This document shows, piece after piece, positions 17,097 through 24,905 of a stretch of DNA of 64,000 nt. Made by a program: the position numbers and the translations under genes. Within the stretch, counting starts at the first letter, position 1; each line of letters starts with the position of its first letter. The notes under the pieces were generated by a model, which searched no databases, was not told the origin of the DNA, and saw only the letters and a list, made by a program, of their open reading frames with translations. The stretch covers positions 1 to 64,000 of the forward strand of contig JADBYA010000023.1 of the NCBI GenBank assembly GCA_020403245.1. The letters are read 5' to 3'. This DNA is from Flavobacterium sp. (GTDB lineage Bacteria; Bacteroidota; Bacteroidia; Flavobacteriales; Flavobacteriaceae).

Positions 17097-18351
17097 AGAC
17101 CACAAAAAAATACAAGTTTTTGAACATCAAACCCTCTATTATGGCAGGGAATACAAGGGTGTGCTTTTTAAAGAAAGTCATTTTCAGGCGTTAGTGAAGC
17201 TGAATGATTTGCACAACAGCCAGTATTTTACCATAGTTCATAAAGGAATTAAGTTCAAACAATATGTGGGGGTAATCCAAGTGGATGGGTTAACGCTTGA
17301 AATATTGCCAAAGATTGATAATAATGAAGCTGATGAAAACGTTTGGCAAAGTGTATTGATTGACATGCTTCGGGTAACCCGAAAGTTGAAAGTGCAAAAG
17401 GTGGGCGCAGCGAATGTTAGAAAACAACACATCCATTTATTGGATATTTATTTTGAATGGTATTTGAATGAGGTACAGTTGCTTATCCGTCAAGGGTTAA
17501 TCAAGCAATATTATAAAGAAACCAGCAATGTAAAAGCACTCAAAGGCAAACTAGAATTTGCAGGACACCTCAGTAAAAACCTAGTGCATAAAGAACGTTT
17601 TTACACGACGCATCAGGTGTATGATAAAGATCATTTGGTACATCAGATACTTGGACTAGCGTTGGATATCGTAGCGCAATGTTCTAAAGGAAATTACTTG
17701 TATGGCAAATGTAAGTCGGTGCAATTAGACTTTCCAGACGTGCAAACCATCTCGGTCACAGAAGCTACTTTTAGCAAATTGTCTAAGAATAGAAAAACCG
17801 CTCCTTATGAAACGGCGTTATCTATTGCTCGGTTAATCATATTGAATTTTGCCCCTAACATATCTAGCGGTACGGAACGTATGTTGGCGTTACTATTTGA
17901 TATGAATACGCTATGGGAAGAGTATGTTTTGATACGATTGAAACAAGTGCAAGAGGAATATGGCGTAACGATTAGTGGACAGCAATCGAAAGGGTTTTGG
18001 AATGGAATTACCATTAGACCTGATATATTAATACAAAAAGAGACTACCCGATATGTTATTGACACCAAATGGAAAAACATCAATGGCAGTAAACCGAGTA
18101 CGGATGATTTGCGTCAGATGTATGTGTATAATGACTATTGGCAATCGGAAAAAGCGATGCTCCTCTACCCTGCCAATGCTACTTCATTTGAGACAAAGGA
18201 TTTTACCCCTTTTAATGCCTTGGAGGGTAACGATACTCATCATGCTTGTGGGCTAGGGAAAATAGCTGTTTTTGAAGCTGGAAATACCAAACTTGATGAA
18301 GGAATTGGGAGAGTGTTATTGGGATGGTTTGTTTCTGAAATGATTAAATAA
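17089..18351 (+). CDS. McrC-type nuclease subunit of a McrBC system
   Basis: A 420-residue partner of McrB. The N-terminal half (IQVFEHQTLYYG to about residue 120) is the beta-rich domain that contacts McrB; the helical middle resembles the McrC family (HIHLLDIYFEWYLNEVQ). The C-terminal PD-(D/E)XK nuclease shows IRPDILI and YVIDTKWK. It starts with GTG inside the mcrB stop region, a typical coupled arrangement. It closes the defence block: the next 230 bases are repeat-rich and non-coding, and the cassette array begins there. Confidence 0.92.
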   Translation: MLKDHKKIQVFEHQTLYYGREYKGVLFKESHFQALVKLNDLHNSQYFTIVHKGIKFKQYVGVIQVDGLTLEILPKIDNNEADENVWQSVLIDMLRVTRKLKVQKVGAANVRKQHIHLLDIYFEWYLNEVQLLIRQGLIKQYYKETSNVKALKGKLEFAGHLSKNLVHKERFYTTHQVYDKDHLVHQILGLALDIVAQCSKGNYLYGKCKSVQLDFPDVQTISVTEATFSKLSKNRKTAPYETALSIARLIILNFAPNISSGTERMLALLFDMNTLWEEYVLIRLKQVQEEYGVTISGQQSKGFWNGITIRPDILIQKETTRYVIDTKWKNINGSKPSTDDLRQMYVYNDYWQSEKAMLLYPANATSFETKDFTPFNALEGNDTHHACGLGKIAVFEAGNTKLDEGIGRVLLGWFVSEMIK

Positions 18352-18581
18352 CCCCAGCTCCCGACTAGAGCAAAGCGACTGGAGTATTCCTATCGCGTGG
18401 CAGTTACTCTGAACTGGTGCTCGTCTGTGACGAGTACCTACATAAATTAAAACAAAGTAAGTAGCATTTGCAATGCGGTTAACTAAAATGAAAATACCCC
18501 ATCGAAATGAAATTCGACCAAGTCAATCCCTTGGCGTGGAATGCTACTGATAGCAATTAATTTGAAATTTATAAAATTATT
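18352..18581. repeat. Repeat-rich spacer after mcrC
   Basis: It holds segments that recur in this window: GACTAGAGCAAAGCGACTGG with CTATCGCGTGG and AGTTACTC (18366-18415, again at 21013-21070); the dyad GGTGCTCGTC-TGT-GACGAGTACC (18416-18438, again at 20024-20046) followed by GTAGCATTTGCAATGC; and a 70-bp segment starting CCCCATCGAAATGAAATTCG (18497-18567) that returns after the next gene at 18959-19029. Confidence 0.75.
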
Positions 18582-18938
18582 ATGAATAATATTGTTGTAT
18601 TTTTATTTCTTGCCTTTGCTCCTATTGCTTATTCGCAAAGTGTCTCATTGGATAGTGTTGGGAATTATATTGGTAAAACGGTTACTATCTGTGAGCTGGT
18701 ACAAAGCACTTTTCAAACGAAGAGCGAGAGTAAAGTCAGTTATATTAACTTTGGGAAACCTTATCCCAATCATAGTTTTACAGTTGTTATCTTTAAAAAA
18801 GATTTAGAGAATTTTGATTATGACCCTGTAGTGTTTTTGAAGAAAAAGACCATTTGTGTTACGGGTGAGGTTAGTGTTTATAAAGATAAACCGCAAATTG
18901 TGGTTAATTCACCAAAGCAGATTGTTGTAAAGGAGTGA
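18582..18938 (+). CDS. Secreted OB-fold (tRNA_anti-like) protein, unknown role
   Basis: A 118-residue protein with an N-terminal signal peptide (hydrophobic VVFLFLAFAPIAYSQ) and a mature domain of about 100 residues with OB-fold strands: NYIGKTVTICELV, a middle VSYINFG, and ICVTGEVSVYKDKPQIVV. This is the pattern of short nucleic-acid-binding-like domains often exported in Bacteroidota, with no proven ligand. The gene sits between two near-identical copies of a 70-bp spacer repeat, so it probably arrived as a cassette. No partner gene is adjacent. Confidence 0.7.
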   Translation: MNNIVVFLFLAFAPIAYSQSVSLDSVGNYIGKTVTICELVQSTFQTKSESKVSYINFGKPYPNHSFTVVIFKKDLENFDYDPVVFLKKKTICVTGEVSVYKDKPQIVVNSPKQIVVKE

Positions 18939-19378
18939 AAAGAAGGGTACTTATTGGCCCCATCGAAATGAAATTCGACGAAGTCAATCCCGTCGTTTGT
19001 AATGCTACTGATAGCAATTAATTTGAAATTTGAAAAAGTTTAAAATGAGAAGCAATTACTAGTAGTGTTAAGCCAGAACAAAAAAATTAAAAAACCACAC
19101 GAAAGGATTCGTGTGGTAGCAGTGTTTCACTTTTTTATTCTTTAAAAGATGTTTTTTATGGCTAGAAATGAACTTTGTTCTTTGAAGAAAAACAGTTGGC
19201 TTTTTATAAAAAAGGTTTTTATTGTCTTGTAAAACCAATATATTTACTTCATAATTAATTAAAATTAGTTCGGATGGAGGGTTTTTAGACGAACTGACAC
19301 TTGGTAGCAAGGAAAAAAAATGTAAAATGAAACGTCTTATTTGATATAATTCGTAATTTTGATAAAATTATTTTTGTC
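18939..19378. other. Spacer with hairpin between OB-fold gene and toxin-antitoxin cassette
   Basis: It contains the second 70-bp repeat (18959-19029), a perfect hairpin ACCACACGAA-AGGA-TTCGTGTGGT at 19094-19117 with no long T run, the shared arm GGTTTTTAGACGAACTG (about 19280-19296) and a -7-like TAATTTTG at 19354-19361 ahead of the next gene. A minus-strand frame at 19068-19310 has no protein-like features. Confidence 0.6.
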
Positions 19379-19621
19379 ATGGATATACAAAGTAGAAAAA
19401 TAGAATTTGTGCAAGCTTTCCTTAAACTACAAAGTGAAGAAGTTATTTCTCAATTTGAAAATTTATTGAAAATGAAATCTATTAGTGAATTAGAACAAGA
19501 GCCAAGTTTTAAACCTATGTCAATAAAAGAATTCAACGAAAGAATTGATAAATCAGAAAATGATTTTAAAAACGGTCGATATAAAAGTACTTCCGAGCTT
19601 TTAAGGAAATACAATTCATGA
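19379..19621 (+). CDS. Antitoxin of a ParE/RelE-type module
   Basis: An 80-residue, charged, mainly helical protein. Its C-terminal part (MSIKEFNERIDKSENDFKNG, then KSTSELLRKY) is the usual toxin-wrapping tail of small Bacteroidota antitoxins. No clear DNA-binding motif is visible in the N-terminus. It overlaps the toxin start by four bases (ATGA), indicating translational coupling. The role is assigned mainly from size and position next to a recognisable toxin. Confidence 0.75.
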   Translation: MDIQSRKIEFVQAFLKLQSEEVISQFENLLKMKSISELEQEPSFKPMSIKEFNERIDKSENDFKNGRYKSTSELLRKYNS

Positions 19622-19935
19622 GTTATAAAATAGTTTGGTCTAATTTTGCTGAAAGTGAACTTGACAAAATTTTCGAATATTATATTGAAAATGCAAGTAG
19701 AAAAGTCGCTGAAAAAATACTTCAAAACATTATAGCAGAACCCAATAGACTTTTAGAAAATTCAGAAATGTTTCAATATGAAGAATTATTGATTGATAGA
19801 AATGATAATTACAGATATATAGTTTGTGGCAATTTCAAAATCATCTATTCAGTCGATATAGAAGAGCAACTCATAAAAATTGCTGACGTTTTTGATACTC
19901 GTCAAAATCCAATCAAGATAAAGCGTAATAAATAA
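19618..19935 (+). CDS. ParE/RelE-superfamily toxin
   Basis: A 105-residue toxin with the family pattern: YKIVWSNFAESELDKIFEYY at the start, a helical hairpin, then NDNYRYIVCGNFKIIYSVD and a closing KIADVFDTRQNP. RelE members cut mRNA on the ribosome, ParE members act on gyrase; the sequence alone does not decide. It is coupled to its antitoxin and sits in a cassette whose ends are inverted repeats. Confidence 0.88.
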   Translation: MSYKIVWSNFAESELDKIFEYYIENASRKVAEKILQNIIAEPNRLLENSEMFQYEELLIDRNDNYRYIVCGNFKIIYSVDIEEQLIKIADVFDTRQNPIKIKRNK

Positions 19936-20368
19936 ATTGCCAGCTACCAATCGAATAGACTGCACTGCCAGAAACTAACAGGGAGAGCCTATCAAACCAA
20001 AGTGAGTGCGGGTCTTCCCCAACTGGTGCTCGTCTGTGACGAGTACCTTCTTAAATTAGAACAAAGAACGTAGCATTTGCAATGCAGTTTAATATAACAA
20101 TAGTAGTAATGAAGTTTCCTTTTTGATATCATTGTTTTCTGAGAAATATTATATTTGATAAAATGTTTTAAGACCCGCGTTGCAAGCGCTTTATTTGCCA
20201 TATAAAGTTAAGTAGGTACTCGTTGCAAGAGCACCAGAATGGAAGGGGAATAAACAGTCGGAGTTACCCTGCGCTATCGAGGATATTTTGAAAAAAACAT
20301 AGACAATCAACGATTTTTCAATAACTAAAAAGTTTGTTTATATTTGTTGATGCAAAATCATTTGAAAC
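19936..20368. repeat. Spacer with two related dyads
   Basis: GGTGCTCGTC-TGT-GACGAGTACC (20024-20046) and GGTACTCGTTGCAAGAGCACC (20211-20231) are each partly self-complementary and are also complementary to each other. They frame a stretch with GTAGCATTTGCAATGC and GCGTTGCAAGCGC that can also pair. The whole could fold as one long hairpin. TATATTTG at 20339-20346 is a -7-like box 23 bases before the next ORF. No gene seen. Confidence 0.55.
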
Positions 20369-20518
20369 ATGAACTACACAATGTCCTTTCGGGAAAGAGC
20401 CAAGTTAGGTTTGGAACAATTATCCAATCAATCGCCAGTTACCTTAACGATGGCGCGTCAACAAGCACAATCATTGAAGACGAAAAGCACTTCAAAAAAT
20501 AAGAAACAAAGAGATTAG
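20369..20518 (+). CDS. Small ORF, 49 residues
   Basis: It reads MNYTMSFRERAKLGLEQL and ends KNKKQRD: a short basic protein with a TATATTTG box 23 bases upstream of its ATG. It overlaps the start of the next open frame by 16 bases in another phase. It could be a small partner of the kinase-like protein, or its original N-terminus separated by a frameshift. I do not recognise it. Confidence 0.4.
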   Translation: MNYTMSFRERAKLGLEQLSNQSPVTLTMARQQAQSLKTKSTSKNKKQRD

Positions 20519-20958
20519 AAAGTTATATTTCTGAAAAAAATCTTTGGATAGCTATTGATTTAACTCAATACATTAGCGAAGGTGCTGAACAAAAAGTGTA
20601 TTTGAAGGACACTGAAAATGTACTTAAACTAAATGATAGCATTTATTACAATACTTGGAAAGATTACTTATACAACTTGCTATTGCACAATTACTTCTTT
20701 CCAGATACAGCTTACAAATTAATTGGTTTTACAAAAGATAATCATATTGTATATGCAGTTGTTCAACAATCTTATGTTGCAATAACTGCCAATACAGATT
20801 TAAATCAAGTCAAAGAATTTTTAACTCTAAATGGTTTTGAAAACAATCGTAACAACGATTACATCAATCCCGAATTAGGAATTATACTGGAAGATTTACA
20901 TGATGAAAATGTTTTGACAAGAAATGAAGTTTTATATTTTATAGATACTGTTTTCTAA
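20503..20958 (+). CDS. Polyvalent-protein kinase-like domain protein
   Basis: The open frame of about 150 codons reads YISEKNLWIAIDL, EGAEQKVYLKDTENVLKLND, LLLHNYFFPDTAYKLIGF and LGIILEDLHDENVL, ending NEVLYFIDTVF. This matches a Bacteroidota family often annotated as a polyvalent-protein kinase domain: DLHDENVL resembles the catalytic loop of small phosphotransferases and FIDT the metal-binding DFG-like site. There is no ATG in the conserved part; the first formal start is GTG at 20596, which would remove about 30 conserved residues. Either translation begins at a non-standard codon or a frameshift separates it from the 49-residue ORF. Confidence 0.55.
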   Translation, partial: ETKRLESYISEKNLWIAIDLTQYISEGAEQKVYLKDTENVLKLNDSIYYNTWKDYLYNLLLHNYFFPDTAYKLIGFTKDNHIVYAVVQQSYVAITANTDLNQVKEFLTLNGFENNRNNDYINPELGIILEDLHDENVLTRNEVLYFIDTVF

Positions 20959-21320
20959 CTAACCGAAGCGTTTTGGATAGGATAAAGAAAAACAACCGCT
21001 AACAGTTAGAGTTTTCCCGCTCGACTAGAGCAAAGCGACTGGCGTAGCATTCCTATCGCGTGGTAGTTACTCCCGCTCCGAGAAGTCGCCCTACGGAGCA
21101 ATAAAATAGAAAAGTACAATGTTATCAACCTTTTGAACTTTGACAGAATTTTTTCAAAAAATTAGTATTATTTTTGAAAGTAAAACGGAATAAATATTCG
21201 CTAGTACACCCAAATTGGGTAGTTATACATATGTTATTTCGGGTGTTTAGGAGTTACCGCTAATTTTCGGCGACCCGAGTTTTAAAAGACAAACTTTTGT
21301 ATATTTGAAAAAAGTTTGAA
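20959..21320. repeat. Spacer ending in a shared cassette boundary
   Basis: It contains the GACTAGAGCAAAGCGACTGG segment also found after mcrC, and from about 21093 a 160-bp stretch (AATAAAATAGAAAAGTACAA to the end GGGTGTTTAGGAGTT at 21255) repeated almost exactly at 22201-22364. TATATTTG at 21300-21307 is a -7-like box 13 bases before the next gene. Confidence 0.7.
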
Positions 21321-21617
21321 ATGACAACAAAAGAAAATATATTAAAAACGCTAAAATCTAATAAGCTAAAGCTTTCGAAATTCGGTATTCGAAATGTTGG
21401 CTTGTTTGGTTCTTATATTCGCAATGAGCAATCTAGCGAAAGTGATATAGATTTGTTGATTGATTTCGAACCAGAAAAAGAAAACTTTGACAACTATATG
21501 GCTGTTTATGATTTATTTGAAAAAATCTTCAAAAACGAAAAAATTGAAGTTGTGACCAAGAATGGTTTGAGTCCATACATTGGTCCGAAAATCTTAAATG
21601 AAGTTCAATATGTCTAA
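21321..21617 (+). CDS. MntA-type nucleotidyltransferase antitoxin
   Basis: A 98-residue minimal nucleotidyltransferase. GLFGSYIRNEQSSESDID carries the exact GSX10DXD signature, with a third acidic residue expected in KIEVVTKNG. In MntA/HepT modules this enzyme AMPylates the HEPN toxin to silence it. It overlaps the HEPN start by 8 bases. The catalytic motif is intact here although the HEPN partner frame is broken. Confidence 0.88.
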   Translation: MTTKENILKTLKSNKLKLSKFGIRNVGLFGSYIRNEQSSESDIDLLIDFEPEKENFDNYMAVYDLFEKIFKNEKIEVVTKNGLSPYIGPKILNEVQYV

Positions 21618-21947
21618 AGAGCCAAAAGAATATCTTAGACATATTCACGACGAATGTTTATACATTATTTCTGTTAGCCAAAACTTATTGTTTGAAGATT
21701 TCATGGAAGATGAAACTTTGAAAAGAGCCGTTGTAAGAAGTTTGGAAATTATTGGAGAAGCTACAAAGAAAATTCCGGCTGATTTCAAAGTAAAATGGAA
21801 TACTATTCAATGAAAAATATGGCTGGAATGCGTGATAGATTAATTCATGATTATATCGGTGTAAATTACGCAATCGTTTGGGATGTTATGAAAAATAAAA
21901 TTCCAGATATGAATAAACAAATTTCTGAATTCCTAAATGGAGAATGA
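21610..21947 (+). pseudogene. HEPN toxin (HepT-like) with a frameshift
   Basis: The first frame, from ATG 21610, reads EYLRHIHDECLYI, AVVRSLEIIGEATKKIP and VKWNTIQ, then stops at 21811-21813. A second frame starting at the overlapping ATG (21810) continues with NMAGMRDRLIHDYIGVNY through to TGA 21945-21947. Joined, they make a normal HepT-family protein of about 112 residues; the junction reads CAATGAAAAAT where CAATGGAAAAAT would keep one frame. The RNase motif R-x4-H (RDRLIH) is in the second piece. Either a one-base deletion inactivated the toxin or TGA/ATG reinitiation makes two pieces. Confidence 0.8.
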
Positions 21948-22408
21948 AAACTAGCGGTAACAGCCGTTCAAGAAATGGCAAAACCCAACAAGTGCACGTC
22001 CAATGTCATTAAATTAAGCACTTACTTGTCATTCCGTTTCGTCTTTTGAGACGTGAGAGGAATCTCATTATTTTATGATGATTGCAGAGATTCCTCCTTT
22101 CCCGAAGTATCGGGAGAATGACAATTCCCGCCTTCGCTAGAATATTGATGGGGATTAACTCCCCGCTCTTCGATATGTCTCCTGATCTCCTCCCGACTTC
22201 GGAGCAATAAAATAGAAAAGTACAACGTTATCAACCTTTTGAACTTTGACAGAGTTTTTTTTTTAAGAAAATAGTATTATTTTTGAAAGTAAAACGGAAT
22301 AAATATTCGCTAGTACACCCAAATTGGGTAGTTATACATATGTTATTTCGGGTGTTTAGGAGTTGTGGGCCATTGTTAGAGAAATCGTAAACCAAAAGTA
22401 ATGTTTAA
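21948..22408. repeat. Cassette spacer with a 330-bp repeat shared with 23833-24160
   Basis: After the cassette end the sequence reads AACAGCCGTTCAAG and then about 330 bases (21962-22290) almost identical to 23833-24160, including TCCCGAAGTATCGGGA (22100-22115). The last 160 bases repeat 21093-21255 and end GGGTGTTTAGGAGTT, the boundary of the next cassette. No gene seen. Confidence 0.8.
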
Positions 22409-22828
22409 ATGAAAAATTATTTAGTACTGTTTTTATTAATTTTTATTCAAAATTCATTTTCACAAAACGTAGAAATTGAAAAACCTCAAGAAGCAACTTA
22501 TTCTACTGGAATGATTGATAAAGTTCCAGAATTCCCCGGAGGTATAACAGAATTTTATAAATATCTTAGTAAAAGTTTTAATTTACTAAGTGAGAGACCT
22601 AAAGGGAAAATAATTATGACTTTTATTGTAGAAAAAGATGGTTCGTTGGGTGAAATCAAAATTATGAAAAATGAAATGACTCCAGAAATTGGAATCGAAG
22701 CGATAAGAGTACTCAATAGTTGTCCTAAATGGTCACCTGGAATAAAAAACGGAAAAGAAGTTAGAGTTAGTTATGCAGTTCCCATAAATTTAAATTAATA
22801 CTTTATAAACATTACAACGGCTTACAAC
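22362..22828 (+). mobile_element. Gene cassette carrying a TonB-domain protein
   Basis: Start GTTGTGGGCC (22362-22371) and end GGCTTACAAC (22819-22828) are inverted complements with two mismatches; extended to 15 bases (ACAATGGCCCACAAC against ACAACGGCTTACAAC) 12 positions agree. Confidence 0.5.
22409..22798 (+). CDS. Secreted TonB C-terminal-domain protein
   Basis: 129 residues: a signal peptide (YLVLFLLIFIQNSFSQ) then a TonB C-terminal fold with the usual IDKVPEFPGG entry, GKIIMTFIVEKDGSLGEIKI and CPKWSPGIKNGKEVRVSYAVPI. It lacks the transmembrane anchor and proline-rich spacer of a true energy transducer, so it is a free periplasmic domain, a common stand-alone form in Bacteroidota with no settled function. 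It sits alone in a cassette among toxin-antitoxin modules. Confidence 0.8.
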   Translation: MKNYLVLFLLIFIQNSFSQNVEIEKPQEATYSTGMIDKVPEFPGGITEFYKYLSKSFNLLSERPKGKIIMTFIVEKDGSLGEIKIMKNEMTPEIGIEAIRVLNSCPKWSPGIKNGKEVRVSYAVPINLN

Positions 22829-23176
22829 AACCGTTCTCGCAATTACTTCGTCTGTTCGCTGCGCTCGAGTACGAATTTTATGGTAAGTTCACGTTTCGCA
22901 AGAAGTATATCTTATTGAAAAAATATGCCGTTACGAAGTTCGCAACTTGATGGCGGAAACGTTTCGGGGCATTATGTGAAGTTTTTTTTTCAAAAAACCA
23001 AATCCTGCATTTTTAATGTAGATACTCATCGTTATTTAAAAGTAGTATATTTGGGTTAAATTAAGGTGCGTTTGAAAATAATATAAGGTTTTTAGACAAA
23101 CTAACGTTAGCAGAAATATTTGGTGAAAATTGTAAAACAACAAATATTTCTTATTTTTGATTAAAATATTTAAAAA
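22799..23176. repeat. Cassette spacer between TonB-domain gene and VapBC
   Basis: It begins with the cassette end ACAACAACCG, then a dyad-rich segment around GTTCACGTTTCGCAAGAAG (about 22890-22910) and GAAGTTCGCAAC (22936-22947) that recurs in the spacers at 40600-40670 and 42610-42670 of the second array. The shared arm GGTTTTTAGACAAACT precedes the next cassette start. No gene seen. Confidence 0.65.
23130..23159 (+). promoter_or_regulatory. Predicted promoter of the VapBC cassette
   Basis: TTG at 23130-23132 and TATTTTTG at 23152-23159, 19 bases apart, match the Flavobacterium consensus. The box ends 17 bases before the antitoxin start, so the cassette carries its own promoter. Confidence 0.65.
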
Positions 23177-23416
23177 ATGACTTTTACTGACAAAAATATA
23201 ATAGACAATTATTTTGGTTTATTCGAGAGTTTAAACTCTATGAGTAAGTTAGAGTTAATCGAAAAATTAACCAAATCTTTAAAATCAGAATGCAAAAATA
23301 AAGAAAGAAATTTCTATAAATCGTTTGGAGCTTTTCCAACAGACAAAACATCTGATGAAATAATAACGGAAATAAAATCAAGTAGAAAGTTTAGAAAAAA
23401 AGAAATTAAATTCTAA
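23177..23416 (+). CDS. Antitoxin of a VapBC-like module
   Basis: 79 residues, acidic and helical in the first half (SMSKLELIEKLTKSLKS) and basic at the end (SSRKFRKKEIKF). This is a common antitoxin type beside Bacteroidota PIN toxins, without an obvious AbrB or ribbon-helix-helix motif. The stop and the toxin start share a base (TAATG). Identification rests mainly on coupling to the PIN gene. Confidence 0.75.
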   Translation: MTFTDKNIIDNYFGLFESLNSMSKLELIEKLTKSLKSECKNKERNFYKSFGAFPTDKTSDEIITEIKSSRKFRKKEIKF

Positions 23417-23820
23417 TGAAATATTTACTTGATACAAATATTTGTGTCCATTTTCTTCGTGGAAAATATGAAATTGATAAAATACTAAAAGAAAAAGAAT
23501 TAGACAATTGTTATATTTCTGAAATAACTGTTTTAGAATTGAGATTTGGTGCCGAAAACAGCTCTGATAAAGTAAAATCACATAAAGCAGTTGATAATTT
23601 CTTAAAAGGAATTGTGATAATTCCAATCTATGGCTCGATAAAAAAGTATGCTGAAGAAAAAGTTCGCTTAAATAAAATTGGAAAACCACAAAATGACGAA
23701 TTTGATTTGTTAATTGGAGTTACTGCTATAGAAAATAAATTAACTTTAGTAACAGAAAATACTAAGGACTTTAATAATTTAGCAGGAATTATGATTGAAA
23801 ATTGGATTGTTAGAAAGTAA
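23416..23820 (+). CDS. VapC-type PIN-domain ribonuclease toxin
   Basis: 134 residues with the PIN acidic set: KYLLDTNICVHFLRG at the start (D6), the conserved glutamate in ISEITVLELRFGAE, and DEFDLLIGVTAIENKLTLVTENTKDF at the end. VapC toxins cut specific RNAs, often initiator tRNA, when freed from the antitoxin. All expected acidic residues are present, so the toxin looks intact. Confidence 0.9.
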   Translation: MKYLLDTNICVHFLRGKYEIDKILKEKELDNCYISEITVLELRFGAENSSDKVKSHKAVDNFLKGIVIIPIYGSIKKYAEEKVRLNKIGKPQNDEFDLLIGVTAIENKLTLVTENTKDFNNLAGIMIENWIVRK

Positions 23821-24905
23821 TACTTCTGCTAAAAGCCGTTCAAAAAATGGCAAAACCCAACAAGTGCACGTCCAATGTCATTAAATTAAGCACTTACTTG
23901 TCATTCCGTTTCGTCTTTTGGGACGTGAGAGGAATCTCATTATTTTATGATGATTGCAGAGATTCCTCCTTTCCCGAAGTATCGGGAGAATGACAATTCC
24001 CGCCTTCGCGAGAATATTGATGGGGATTAACTCCCCGCTCTTCGATATGTCTCCTGCTCTCCTCCCGACTTCGGAGCAATAAAATAGAAAAGTACAACGT
24101 TATCAACCTTTTGAACTTTGACAGAGTTTTTTTTTAAGAAAATAGTATTATTTTTTGAAAGAAAAAATGAAAACAAAACATTAGCAATACACTCAGATTT
24201 GGATAAATCAGCGAATGTTTGTTGCGCGAATTAGGATGTTGGCTGACATTTTTGGTAGCTTTCTGTTCTACGAGAAATAAGTATCACACGCTAAGTTTAA
24301 AATCTTTGCACTGAGATACGAAACAGATGTCAATGCTACGTTCATTTACTACTAGGCAAATTATATAAAAAAAACAATTACGAGATTATCAATAAACCTA
24401 ATTAAAGAAGTATAAAAATGCCTGCTATATTATTTATTCCTGAATATATTTGCAACTGAATCAATGATTTACAAATAAATACCCACATAAGCTTATTGTC
24501 AATAGCTATTTAGATGCCGGTTACGTTACACTTCGCATTGAAAAAAGTGGAATTGGCTACAGCAAAAACACACCGTTCTGTGTATCCTTCGATTTGTTGG
24601 AGGTGGTCTAAAATTTTGAGGTCGGTTTATAAAGTTAAAGTTACTTCTTGTTGAAGGGAAAGTCAAGTAAACTATAGAAAACATTACATTAATCATGGGT
24701 TTCGTTCTGAAATCCTTCATCCTACCTAAAAAATAAATTTTATTTAATTTCTATGAAATTAAATATGTAAACTTTAACTCATGAATTATTGAGGTAAATA
24801 CGACAAAAGATTTGGTTATTTGAGCAAAACTACTATATAGTTTAATAATCTAGAAGAGATAATACAAATTAGGAATTTAAGATTTTTGAATTTTAGAGTT
24901 AGAAG
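23821..24905. other. End of the first cassette array and a gene-free stretch
   Basis: The cassette end (AAAAGCCGTTCAAAAAATGG) is followed by the second copy of the 330-bp repeat (23833-24160), then sequence unique in this window. Near 24530-24600 the plus frame GYVTLRIEKSGIGYSKNTPF runs briefly before stops and may be a remnant; I could not identify it. A minus-strand frame across the same place has unlikely composition. No other gene, RNA or strong terminator seen. Confidence 0.55.

Larger units (their letters stand above)
19300..19950 (+). mobile_element. Gene cassette carrying a ParE/RelE-type toxin-antitoxin pair
   Basis: The start TTGGTAGC (19301-19308) and the end GCTACCAA (19943-19950) are inverted complements flanking the two genes. 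The core bases are less canonical than in the other cassettes (CTT and AAT instead of GTT and AAC). Confidence 0.5.
21253..21961 (+). mobile_element. Gene cassette carrying MntA/HEPN module
   Basis: Start GTTACCGCTA (21253-21262) and end TAGCGGTAAC (21952-21961) are perfect 10-bp inverted complements, placed 58 bases before the first start codon and 4 bases after the last stop codon. The GTT and AAC cores match integron cassette ends. Confidence 0.65.
23106..23833 (+). mobile_element. Gene cassette carrying a VapBC-like module
   Basis: Start GTTAGCAGAA (23106-23115) and end TTCTGCTAAA (23824-23833) are inverted complements over nine of ten bases, immediately outside the two genes. Confidence 0.6.

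Noticed and set aside
19094..19117. Rho-independent terminator after the OB-fold gene
   Set aside because: The hairpin is perfect but has no T run on either side of sufficient length, and it lies 155 bases after the stop; kept only as a spacer hairpin.
19068..19310. Minus-strand ORF of 80 codons across a hairpin
   Set aside because: Covers a perfect hairpin and a cassette boundary; the translation has no recognisable features.
24526..24720. Minus-strand ORF of 64 codons
   Set aside because: Unlikely composition; the plus strand shows a short more plausible remnant in the same place, which also lacks support as a gene.
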